IMG/VR virus record: IMGVR_UViG_3300009164_003768 | Coordinates: 1-20,831 of that record | DNA from: a virus | DNA: 20,831 nt | Direction: 5' to 3' (one strand) | Shown: positions 14,202 through 20,831 of the stretch, in pieces | Layout: each line of letters opens with the position of its first letter | Position numbering within the stretch: the stretch's first letter is position 1 | The notes under the pieces: model-generated | Told to the model about the DNA's origin: nothing | What the model saw: only the letters and a program-made list of their open reading frames with translations | Database searches by the model: none | Translations under genes and position numbers: made by a program

Positions 14202-15753
14202 GACGAAAACAGGACAGGCATCACTAGTTAAAGATCCCTATACTAAGACTAAATTTAAGAATGATAAGGAATTACAGGACTTTATAAAGTGCTGTGATCC
14301 AGACACAGGTTATCTATACTTCATGGATAACTTCTTTTATATACAACACCCCACAAAAGGTAGCATGGTATATCATCCATGGGACTTTCAAAAAAGATTA
14401 ATTAACACTTATCATAACTATCGTTATTCAATTTCATTGATGCCCCGACAGTCAGGTAAATCAACTAGTGCAGCTGGCTACTTACTCTGGTACGCTATGT
14501 TTGTACCAGACAGTACTATTCTTATTGCAGCACACAAGTACACGGGCGCACAAGAGATTATGCAGCGTGTTCGCTATGCTTATGAAAACTGTCCAGACTA
14601 TATCAAAGCAGGTGTAACAACATATAACAAAGGTTCATTAGATTTTGAGAATGGTAGTCGTATTGTTAGTGCTACAACTACTGAAAATACAGGTCGTGGT
14701 ATGAGTATTACATTATTATACCTAGATGAGTTTGCATTCGTTAGACCAAGTATCGCTAAAGAATTCTGGACAGCTATTACCCCAACATTAAGTACTGGTG
14801 GTAAAGCTATTATCACAAGTACACCAAACAGTGACGAGGATCAGTTTGCCTTCATCTGGAAAGGTGCTAACAAAACTGAAGATGAGTTTGGTAACACAAC
14901 TGAGTTAGGTGTTAATGGCTTTAGAGCATATAGAGCAGAGTGGCATGAACAACCAGGACGAGATCAAAAGTGGGCTGATGAAATGAAAGCACAACTTGGC
15001 GAGGATCGTTTCAACCGAGAGATTGGTTGTGAATTTATTATCGCTGATGAAACACTTATCAATCCTAATACATTATTAATGTTACAAGGAATAGAGCCAG
15101 TCAGTCGTATGGGACAAGTTCGCTGGTATCAGAAGCCAAAAAAGGGCAGTATCTATACAGTATCATTAGACCCAAGTCTTGGTACTGGTAGTGATCCAGC
15201 GGCAATACAAATCTTTGAAGCAAATACTGTTACACAAGTTGGTGAATGGAAACACAATAAAACTGATATCCCAACACAGATTAAACTTATAGCACAGATA
15301 AACAAATACATAGTTGAATGTACGGGTGAACCAAACAATCTTTATTATAGTGTAGAGAATAACAGCATTGGGGAAGCAGCATTGGTGTCACTAAATGAAT
15401 ATGGAGAGAATAACATCCCCGGAACATTTATTAGTGAACCGGGTAAGAAGCGCAAGGGTTTTAACACTACAAATAAGAGTAAATTAACCGCTTGCGCCAA
15501 GTTCAAGACATTACTAGAAAGCAAGAAACTAACTATAAATAGTCGTAGTCTTATCAGTGAATTGAAAGCATTTGTAGCACATGCGGGTAGTTATGCTGCT
15601 AAGATTGGGGATACAGACGATTTGATTATGGCCAGCTTATTAAATGTAAGAATGATACAGGAATTAGGGTCATATCACTTTGAATTAGACAGTTATGTAC
15701 GTGACCACGAAGAATTTGTGGCACCACTACCTTTCTTTGCCGTACTAAGTTAA
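14194..15753 (+). CDS. terL: Large terminase subunit (gp17-like)
   Basis: The packaging motor: ATPase plus nuclease that cuts concatemeric DNA and pumps it into proheads. Walker A is MPRQSGKST (83-91) and Walker B LLYLDEFAFV with D178 and E179. The C-terminal nuclease starts at SLDPSLGTGSDPAA (D326), with a second acidic region SVENNSIG and GDTDDLIMASLL near the end. At 519 residues it is shorter than T4 gp17 (610) but has all motor and nuclease elements. It carries no Shine-Dalgarno signal; a late promoter is almost on top of the ATG. ATG 14200 in frame is the only close alternative start. No small terminase gene was identified next to it. Confidence 0.95.
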   Translation: MSMTKTGQASLVKDPYTKTKFKNDKELQDFIKCCDPDTGYLYFMDNFFYIQHPTKGSMVYHPWDFQKRLINTYHNYRYSISLMPRQSGKSTSAAGYLLWYAMFVPDSTILIAAHKYTGAQEIMQRVRYAYENCPDYIKAGVTTYNKGSLDFENGSRIVSATTTENTGRGMSITLLYLDEFAFVRPSIAKEFWTAITPTLSTGGKAIITSTPNSDEDQFAFIWKGANKTEDEFGNTTELGVNGFRAYRAEWHEQPGRDQKWADEMKAQLGEDRFNREIGCEFIIADETLINPNTLLMLQGIEPVSRMGQVRWYQKPKKGSIYTVSLDPSLGTGSDPAAIQIFEANTVTQVGEWKHNKTDIPTQIKLIAQINKYIVECTGEPNNLYYSVENNSIGEAALVSLNEYGENNIPGTFISEPGKKRKGFNTTNKSKLTACAKFKTLLESKKLTINSRSLISELKAFVAHAGSYAAKIGDTDDLIMASLLNVRMIQELGSYHFELDSYVRDHEEFVAPLPFFAVLS

Positions 15754-15759
15754 GTTTAA

Positions 15760-15768
15760 GATAAATAC
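15760..15768 (+). promoter_or_regulatory. T4-type late promoter before the 894-residue gene
   Basis: GATAAATAC at 15760-15768 is only 4 nt upstream of ATG 15773. By T4 spacing the transcript would begin at the ATG itself. There is no Shine-Dalgarno sequence upstream. The same motif precedes the terminase in almost the same position. Confidence 0.68.
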
Positions 15769-15772
15769 AATT

Positions 15773-18457
15773 ATGCCAACAAATTCAGAATCTTTAAACC
15801 GCGAATTGTTTAGATTACTATCTAGATATAAATCAAAACCATTAGATGCAGAGGGTAAAGTTACCCCTGTGCCCGAAGAAGCAGATGTTTTTAAGTTTGA
15901 ATTCACTAAAGACGGAGAAGATTACGGTACTGTTTATGTTACTATAGATGAAGAACGTGTATTAACTTTATATTATGGCGATGATGTAGCAGATAGTCCC
16001 GGTGATAAAACACCCGGATTGGGATATGATGACACTTGGTGGGGATTACATGATCAATTAAGTGCTTGGAGAATGACCAAGGGCTTAAGAGGATTTAAAA
16101 CACAAAACAAAGACCGTGTGGGTGATGACATGGCAAGAAGGAACCATATGAGAAACAAAGATAAAATAGCAGAGGGTTACTACCCAATGGGCAAGAGTCG
16201 CAGTTACAGTGATGCTGTGCCTAGCGTAAAGATTGTTATTGAGCATAGCCGCGTTATTGAAGAAGGTGAACAACGCTATCGTAACATCAATAGAATTTTT
16301 TTAGAGAATCAAGACGGTGAACGCTATTTACTTGACACTAAGAAGCCAGGTATTGCCCGTGTCTATGCTAGACATATTGCTGAAGGTGGTAAAGTCAATG
16401 ACGACCGTTGGAACCATGTACATAGTCTTTGTGAAGAATACAGTAAGATGGCTGGATTTGTTCGTGCTACACGCAATGGGCAATTCAATGAATCAGCACA
16501 ATCATTAGTTAATGAAGGCATTGCACATTATCAAAGTTTGCGTGAATCATTGAGCCGTATGACTGGCAAGCGTGGTTACAATAGTTACTTTGAAAGTTGG
16601 ACACCATCATTGATGGAAGATGGAACTGAAGAAAACAATCTAAATGAATTGTTTGTGCAAGAGACATTAGACCCACGCATTGAAAGTGTAATGCCAATAT
16701 TAAACAGAATACATAAAAAAGTTTCTGAATCAATAGTTGATAAAGAAATGAACAAGTTAGCAGAGTGGGCTGATAGTTTAGTTGAAGAAGAAAGTCTAAC
16801 AAGTAATAATCCAGGTGGTATCCCTGAAAGCAAAATGGATGAAGGTGTACTTGATAGTATTAAGAATATGTTTGGTAAAAAAGATCAAACACCTATTGCC
16901 TTTGACCGCCCGGGGAGTGTCACACCTGAGGACATTCTTATAGCATATCAAAGAGAACCTGATTTTACAGCATACGTTAAAAATCTTGCAATGCAAAACA
17001 GTATATCTCCTAAAGAAGTGATTAAACAACTTCAACAATCAGTGGGTCCGCTAACAGTACAACCTGATTATAGGAAAGAGTCCATTCCTTCTGAAGGTAT
17101 GGAAGAAGCTATCAATACAGGTGCTTCTTTACAAAGATTTAGAAACGATCCTCGAGGTAATCAAAAATTACCTGCAACACCGGCAAAAGAAGTAGATGAG
17201 ATTATTGATTACGATACACTAAATCAGTTAGCATCGCACCCAATGGCCGGCCCTCTTGCAGCAGCAGGCGGAGCAGCAATTGGTGCTACAATTGGTAAAG
17301 GTATTACAAAAGCTGCCAATTGGTATAAAAATAGACAAGAAAAGAAGGCTCAAGATTATGATATGAGAGGTAACAAGGTAGCAGAAGAAGTAGACACTGG
17401 TCAATATGATGCTGTTAAATCCTCACACAAAGGCGGACCTACCCCAAAACAAGAAAAAAGCTTCCGCGAGAAAGTACAAGCATACGGTAAAGAATTAGAG
17501 CAACGTCAGAAAGAAAAAGGTGTGGCAGAAGGCGACGGCAATCCTGATATTCAGCCAGGCATGAAGGTATCTCAAGGAACAGTTGAAAAAGTAGATGGCA
17601 ACATTGTCACAGTAAAAACATCAAACGGTGATATGATAACTATGAACATACACGATGTAGATCAAGCTGTGGCGGAAGATTCGCACGAAGAACAAGTTGC
17701 AAGATTGGCCGCATACAATGAAAGAATGGCCGGTGAAAATCCACCAATCGACTTGGGTCTACGAGAAGTAGGCAACTGGGCAAAGGTTGGTCACTATGGT
17801 GATCCTATCAAAACAGCTTGGTATAATATAGCAAAATACGGAGTTAGAAATAATAGATTTAAAGATTCAGTCGACCAAGTAATGTCGGCTATTGGTGAAT
17901 TCCCTGATCTGGAAGACGAAGTATATGACATGTATGATATTAACCAAGATGAAGTGGATATATTATATGATGCCTATGAAACAGTATATGACCAATGGGA
18001 ACAATCACAAGGTGCGACTAATGAAAACTTTATAAACCAAGTTGACCAAGCAGTTACTAGTGAAGGTGAACATACTCAACATGCTATGCGTGGTCGCAAT
18101 CCTGGCGCTAATGAATTTGAACATGACTTTGAACCAGAAGATAAGATTGGCAACATCCATGACAAAATATCAAAGATGTTAAAGAGATTAGAAAAGCCAA
18201 AGCATGAACCAAGTATGAAAGATACCGATCTTGGTAATACATTACATGAAGCAGCACCTTGGGAAGATGAGGATGAAGAAGATAAGGATGATAAGAAGCC
18301 AAAAGATACTAAAGGTAGTGATGGTTCTGAACACGGCGGTCATTCTAGGGCAAAGCATTTAGCAAAAAATGCCATTCCAAAAGATGATAAGAAAGAAGTT
18401 AGTGAGGGTCAAGATGAATTGGCACGTATCTTAACAATAATGAATCACAGAAGATAA
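15773..18457 (+). CDS. Large modular acidic protein, probably virion-associated
   Basis: At 894 residues this is the largest gene here. The N-terminal part (about 1-330) is a globular region conserved in appearance with a large unknown of marine T4-like phages (LNRELFRLLSRYKSKPLD, then GYYPMGKSRSYSDAVPSVK). The remainder looks modular. It includes a segment near 350-440 with many helices, a glycine/alanine zipper at 491-511 (MAGPLAAAGGAAIGATIGKG) that could enter a membrane, an SH3-like beta segment around 595-631, a helical domain near 640-755, and a charged acidic tail. Short V/I-x-E-G/D/E tetrads recur at the module borders. No catalytic motif is seen. A late promoter and its position after the terminase suggest a head or ejected internal protein; function remains unassigned. 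Confidence 0.6.
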   Translation: MPTNSESLNRELFRLLSRYKSKPLDAEGKVTPVPEEADVFKFEFTKDGEDYGTVYVTIDEERVLTLYYGDDVADSPGDKTPGLGYDDTWWGLHDQLSAWRMTKGLRGFKTQNKDRVGDDMARRNHMRNKDKIAEGYYPMGKSRSYSDAVPSVKIVIEHSRVIEEGEQRYRNINRIFLENQDGERYLLDTKKPGIARVYARHIAEGGKVNDDRWNHVHSLCEEYSKMAGFVRATRNGQFNESAQSLVNEGIAHYQSLRESLSRMTGKRGYNSYFESWTPSLMEDGTEENNLNELFVQETLDPRIESVMPILNRIHKKVSESIVDKEMNKLAEWADSLVEEESLTSNNPGGIPESKMDEGVLDSIKNMFGKKDQTPIAFDRPGSVTPEDILIAYQREPDFTAYVKNLAMQNSISPKEVIKQLQQSVGPLTVQPDYRKESIPSEGMEEAINTGASLQRFRNDPRGNQKLPATPAKEVDEIIDYDTLNQLASHPMAGPLAAAGGAAIGATIGKGITKAANWYKNRQEKKAQDYDMRGNKVAEEVDTGQYDAVKSSHKGGPTPKQEKSFREKVQAYGKELEQRQKEKGVAEGDGNPDIQPGMKVSQGTVEKVDGNIVTVKTSNGDMITMNIHDVDQAVAEDSHEEQVARLAAYNERMAGENPPIDLGLREVGNWAKVGHYGDPIKTAWYNIAKYGVRNNRFKDSVDQVMSAIGEFPDLEDEVYDMYDINQDEVDILYDAYETVYDQWEQSQGATNENFINQVDQAVTSEGEHTQHAMRGRNPGANEFEHDFEPEDKIGNIHDKISKMLKRLEKPKHEPSMKDTDLGNTLHEAAPWEDEDEEDKDDKKPKDTKGSDGSEHGGHSRAKHLAKNAIPKDDKKEVSEGQDELARILTIMNHRR

Positions 18458-18475
18458 GGGTAAATTGCTTATCAA

Positions 18476-18500
18476 AAACCTCACTTAAAAGGTGAGGTTT
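18476..18500 (+). terminator. Terminator-like hairpin after the 894-residue gene
   Basis: AAACCTCAC (18476-18484) pairs with GTGAGGTTT (18492-18500), a perfect 9-bp stem with a 7-nt loop. On the plus strand only the three T of the stem follow, but on the minus strand five T follow the stem, so it may work both ways. A second small stem (GATAAG 18453-18458 with CTTATC 18468-18473) precedes it and covers the stop codon. Confidence 0.55.
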
Positions 18501-18512
18501 GCCATAACAGGC

Positions 18513-18520
18513 ATAAATAC
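18513..18520 (+). promoter_or_regulatory. T4-type late promoter for the gp32-like gene
   Basis: ATAAATAC at 18513-18520, the same 8-mer found at 12083, 14181 and 15761. It lies just upstream of a sigma70 promoter, so the gp32-like gene could be read early and late. It is about 110 nt from the ATG. Confidence 0.6.
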
Positions 18521-18521
18521 A

Positions 18522-18550
18522 TTGACAGTTTGAGAAAGTAATGATATACT
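18522..18550 (+). promoter_or_regulatory. Strong sigma70 promoter for the gp32-like gene
   Basis: A consensus -35 TTGACA (18522-18527) and -10 TATACT (18545-18550) are separated by exactly 17 nt. TGA in front of the -10 gives an extended -10 (TGnTATACT). The start would be near 18557, giving a leader of about 72 nt. Confidence 0.88.
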
Positions 18551-18564
18551 TACTCATCGTGTTA

Positions 18565-18620
18565 GTTACTTCATAGTGAAGTAGCGAATTAAAAAACGAG
18601 ACCATCTCAATTTATAAGGA
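18565..18620 (+). promoter_or_regulatory. Structured, then AU-rich leader of the gp32-like gene
   Basis: GTTACTTCA (18565-18573) pairs with TGAAGTAGC (18577-18585) over a TAG loop (9 bp including one G-U). Farther on, GAGA (18598-18601) pairs with TCTC (18605-18608). An AU-rich segment with AAGGA (18616-18620) precedes the ATG by 8 nt. T4 gene 32 is autoregulated through a leader pseudoknot followed by an unstructured AU-rich ribosome site; this layout is similar, but a true pseudoknot was not proven. Confidence 0.45.
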
Positions 18621-18628
18621 ATATTATT

Positions 18629-19636
18629 ATGGCATCATTGGCAGAAATCCGCGCACGTATTGCAGCGCAAGACACAAAATCAAATACAAAGGGTTCTAAC
18701 ACCCAATCAGATAATTCTATCTACCCCCACTGGAACATGGACGAAGGCACTACTGCTAGTATTCGTTTCTTGCCCGACGGTGACACAAAAAACGAATTCT
18801 TCTGGGTAGAAAAACAAATCATCAAACTTCCATTCAACGGAGTTAAAGGTGATAGCAATGTAAAACAAATCGTAGTACAAGTACCCTGCGTAGAAATGTA
18901 TAACGATGGTTCTACCTGCCCTATCTTGGCTGAAGTTCGTCCTTGGTACAAAGATGAAACATTGAAAGAAATGGCTAACAAGTATTGGAAGAAGCGTAGT
19001 TATATCTTCCAAGGCTTTGTGCGTCAAAACCCACTTGGTGATGACAAAACACCAGCAAACCCAATTCGTAGATTTGTTATCAGTCCACAAATTATCCCAA
19101 TCGTTAAGAGTGGATTACTAGATCCCGAAATCATGGAATTGCCTACAGACTATACACGTGGTCTTGATTTTAACATTAAGAAATCTAGCAAAGGTGGATA
19201 TGCTGATTACAGTACAAGTAATTGGGCACGTAGAGAAACAGCATTGACTGATGCTGAACAAGCAGCAATTGAAGCGCATGGATTATTCAATCTAACTGAC
19301 TTCTTGCCCAAGAAGCCAGGCGAAGCTGAACTACGCATTTTGAAAGAAATGTTTGAAGCATCGGTAGATGGTCAACCATACGACAACGAACGTTGGGGTA
19401 ACTACTATCGTCCATGGGGCTTAGATGCTCCAGCAGGTGGAGCAACAATTGAATCGGCACCATTACCAACTCGCACTGCTCCAGCAGCACCCGCAGGTCT
19501 ACCCGCTTGGGAAGATGATGTTGCGGCAGCAGAAGCATCTTTCACTAGTCCAGTTGTAGTTCCTACAGCAGCACCTTCAAGTGATAAAGCACAAGACATT
19601 CTAGCAATGATTCGTGCTAGACAAAAATCTGCTTAA
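18629..19636 (+). CDS. Single-stranded DNA-binding protein, gp32-like
   Basis: Covers exposed single strands in phage replication, recombination and repair. The core is recognisable: YPHWNMDEGTTASIRFLPDG, VEMYNDGSTCPILAEVRPWYKD, KKRSYIFQGFVRQNPLGDD, and FVISPQI..IVKSGL, in the order of gp32-type OB-fold proteins. Only two cysteines remain in the zinc region (C87 and C97, the latter in CPIL where T4 has CPVC), so the T4 zinc finger (H64, C77, C87, C90) appears changed or lost. The C-terminus is a Pro/Ala-rich linker ending in a basic helix (DILAMIRARQKSA), unlike the acidic tail of T4. A strong promoter pair drives it, and uvsX follows in the same direction. Confidence 0.9.
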   Translation: MASLAEIRARIAAQDTKSNTKGSNTQSDNSIYPHWNMDEGTTASIRFLPDGDTKNEFFWVEKQIIKLPFNGVKGDSNVKQIVVQVPCVEMYNDGSTCPILAEVRPWYKDETLKEMANKYWKKRSYIFQGFVRQNPLGDDKTPANPIRRFVISPQIIPIVKSGLLDPEIMELPTDYTRGLDFNIKKSSKGGYADYSTSNWARRETALTDAEQAAIEAHGLFNLTDFLPKKPGEAELRILKEMFEASVDGQPYDNERWGNYYRPWGLDAPAGGATIESAPLPTRTAPAAPAGLPAWEDDVAAAEASFTSPVVVPTAAPSSDKAQDILAMIRARQKSA

Positions 19637-19642
19637 AACTAT

Positions 19643-19662
19643 ATAGGGGCCACGGCCCCTAT
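19643..19662 (+). terminator. GC-rich hairpin between the gp32-like gene and the next gene
   Basis: ATAGGGGCC (19643-19651) pairs with GGCCCCTAT (19654-19662), a perfect 9-bp arm pair around AC. Only TCTT-like sequence follows no real U-run, and TAGGAG, the ribosome site of the next gene, begins within 8 nt. It may attenuate or stabilise the gp32 mRNA rather than fully terminate. Confidence 0.6.
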
Positions 19663-19676
19663 CTTAGGAGAACACT

Positions 19677-19910
19677 ATGACATTACCAGACGAAAGATAT
19701 CGTGCCTTAAAGCAAGGTAAAAAATTATTAGAGGAATTGTGTGATCCTGGTCGTACACCGCGTGTACCTAGTCTAGTTAGAGACAGGGCAAGAGGAGCAC
19801 TAAGACATTATCCAAGTGATTATGAATTGGATAGAATGGCAGACCAGTGTCCCGATTTACTTGATAAACAACCGTTTAGTGTATACAATAACGGTACATA
19901 CAACAGATAA
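19677..19910 (+). CDS. BPSL0761-like small conserved protein
   Basis: A 77-residue protein beginning MTLPDERYRALKQG and containing LCDPGRTPRVPSLVRDRARGALRHYPSDYELDRMADQCPD (described here by its ends: LCDPGRTPRVP and MADQCPD). This pattern matches the small family named BPSL0761, seen in Betaproteobacteria and phages. No function is known to me. A good ribosome site (AGGAG, 19666-19670) precedes the ATG by 6 nt. It lies between the gp32-like gene and uvsX, suggesting an early/middle gene linked to replication or recombination. Confidence 0.7.
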   Translation: MTLPDERYRALKQGKKLLEELCDPGRTPRVPSLVRDRARGALRHYPSDYELDRMADQCPDLLDKQPFSVYNNGTYNR

Positions 19911-19930
19911 CAAAGAAAGAGAGATTATCA

Positions 19931-20831
19931 ATGGCAAAACCATTTGATGTTAGCAAGTTCCGCAAAGAAATTACAAAAAGTATTGAGGGACTTAGTATAG
20001 GATATAACGATCCAACAGATTGGATCAGTACAGGAAATTATGGGCTCAATTATCTCATTAGCGGTGATTTTAATAAAGGCGTTCCTCTTGGAAAGGTTAC
20101 TGTCTTTGCCGGAGAGAGTGGATCAGGAAAAAGTTTCATCTGTTCCGGAAATCTCGTCCGACACGCACAACAACAAGGCATTTATGTTGTATTAATTGAT
20201 AGCGAAAATGCATTAGATGAAAAATGGCTACACGCATTAGGTGTAGATACAAGCGAAACTAAATTGCTTAAACTAAACATGGCTATGATTGATGATGTGG
20301 GTAAGACTATATCAGAATTTATGAAGTCATATAAAGTAATGGCAGAAGATGATAAACCAAAAGTATTGTTTGTTATTGACAGTCTTGGTATGCTATTGAC
20401 TCCAACTGACGTAAATCAGTTTGAAGCAGGTGATATGAAAGGTGATATGGGTCGTAAGCCTAAAGCACTAACAGCACTTGTTCGTAACTGTGTTAATATG
20501 TTTGGTAGTCACAATGTAGGATTGGTTGCTACTAATCACACATATGCTTCACAAGATATGTTTGATCCAGATGATAAAATCAGTGGTGGTCAAGGATTTG
20601 TTTACGCAAGTAGTATTGTAGTTGCTATGAAGAAACTCAAACTCAAAGAGGATGAAGATGGTAACAAGGTTGCTGAAGTAAATGGTATTCGTGCTGCTTG
20701 TAAGATTATGAAAACTCGCTATGCGAAACCTTTTGAAAGTATTCAAGTTAAGATTCCATACGAAACAGGTATGAGTCCTTATAGTGGCTTAACTGATATG
20801 CTTGAAAAGTCTGGTGCATTGAAGAAAGAAG
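19931..20831 (+). CDS. uvsX: UvsX/RecA-type recombinase, 3' end outside the window
   Basis: An ATP-dependent strand-exchange protein that works with the gp32-type protein in recombination-driven replication and repair. Walker A is G61-ESGSGK-S68, Walker B LFVIDSLGMLL follows, and a GDMKGDMGRKPKALTALVR loop plus SGGQGFVYASS correspond to the DNA-binding loop regions of UvsX. The start ATG 19931 has AGAGAG upstream and gives the usual MAKPFDVSKFRKEIT N-terminus. About 300 codons are present; the C-terminal part is cut by the window edge. It sits 20 nt after the small upstream gene and is probably co-transcribed with it. Confidence 0.93.
   Translation, partial: MAKPFDVSKFRKEITKSIEGLSIGYNDPTDWISTGNYGLNYLISGDFNKGVPLGKVTVFAGESGSGKSFICSGNLVRHAQQQGIYVVLIDSENALDEKWLHALGVDTSETKLLKLNMAMIDDVGKTISEFMKSYKVMAEDDKPKVLFVIDSLGMLLTPTDVNQFEAGDMKGDMGRKPKALTALVRNCVNMFGSHNVGLVATNHTYASQDMFDPDDKISGGQGFVYASSIVVAMKKLKLKEDEDGNKVAEVNGIRAACKIMKTRYAKPFESIQVKIPYETGMSPYSGLTDMLEKSGALKKE

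Noticed and set aside
16509-16833. Two minus-strand open frames opposite the 894-residue gene
   Set aside because: Both are antisense shadows of the codon pattern; no family resemblance or start signals.
1-20831. tRNA genes, CRISPR arrays and insertion sequences
   Set aside because: No cloverleaf-like gap sequence, no regularly spaced direct repeats and no transposase were seen; gaps are too short and already explained by promoters or terminators.

Overview
The window is a densely packed, all-plus-strand piece of a T4-like (myovirus-type) bacteriophage genome. The strongest anchors are a large terminase subunit (14194-15753), a gp32-type single-stranded-DNA-binding protein (18629-19636), a UvsX/RecA-type recombinase cut by the right edge (from 19931), a phage-type thymidylate synthase (4583-5458), and an Rz/Rz1-like spanin pair (11300-12069). 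T4-style late promoter motifs (ATAAATAC) sit in front of several late genes. The AT-rich sequence, the sugar-modifying cassette and the many small conserved unknowns resemble environmental (marine or freshwater) T4-like phages of Proteobacteria. The host cannot be fixed from the sequence, and no tRNA, rRNA, CRISPR array or insertion sequence was seen.

Layout. (1) 1-2414: a MoxR-type AAA+ ATPase, cut at its 5' end, ending in a clear terminator. A strong extended -10 promoter follows and drives a metallopeptidase-like plus von Willebrand A (VWA) protein. (2) 2415-4586: a possible 37-residue membrane ORF that overlaps a terminator, then five small to medium conserved unknowns. (3) 4583-11299: thyA followed by an AT-richer accessory cassette of tightly overlapping genes: a sulfotransferase-like P-loop protein, a small unknown, two paralogous SDR epimerases flanking a PIG-L deacetylase and a DegT aminotransferase, and a radical SAM enzyme. 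This looks like a pathway for a modified amino sugar. (4) 11300-15753: spanins, a virion protein with a tail-fibre-like N-terminus, two tandem paralogues whose N-termini resemble T4 capsid-targeting propeptides, a methyltransferase and the terminase. (5) 15773-18457: an 894-residue modular acidic protein, probably virion-associated. (6) 18458-20831: a double promoter and structured leader in front of the gp32-like gene, then a small BPSL0761-like protein and uvsX.

The most interesting reading is regulatory. At 12072-12104, 13435-13471 and 14181-14201, a late-promoter motif or a close variant lies inside or on the 5' arm of an inverted repeat whose 3' arm covers the ribosome binding site or start codon of the next gene. 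Read-through transcripts would be folded shut, while transcripts started at the late promoter would lack the 5' arm and be open. This is the T4 lysozyme/soc/I-TevI type of switch, apparently used repeatedly here. No intergenic stretch reaches 300 bases; the longest is 18458-18628, and it is filled with regulatory signals.
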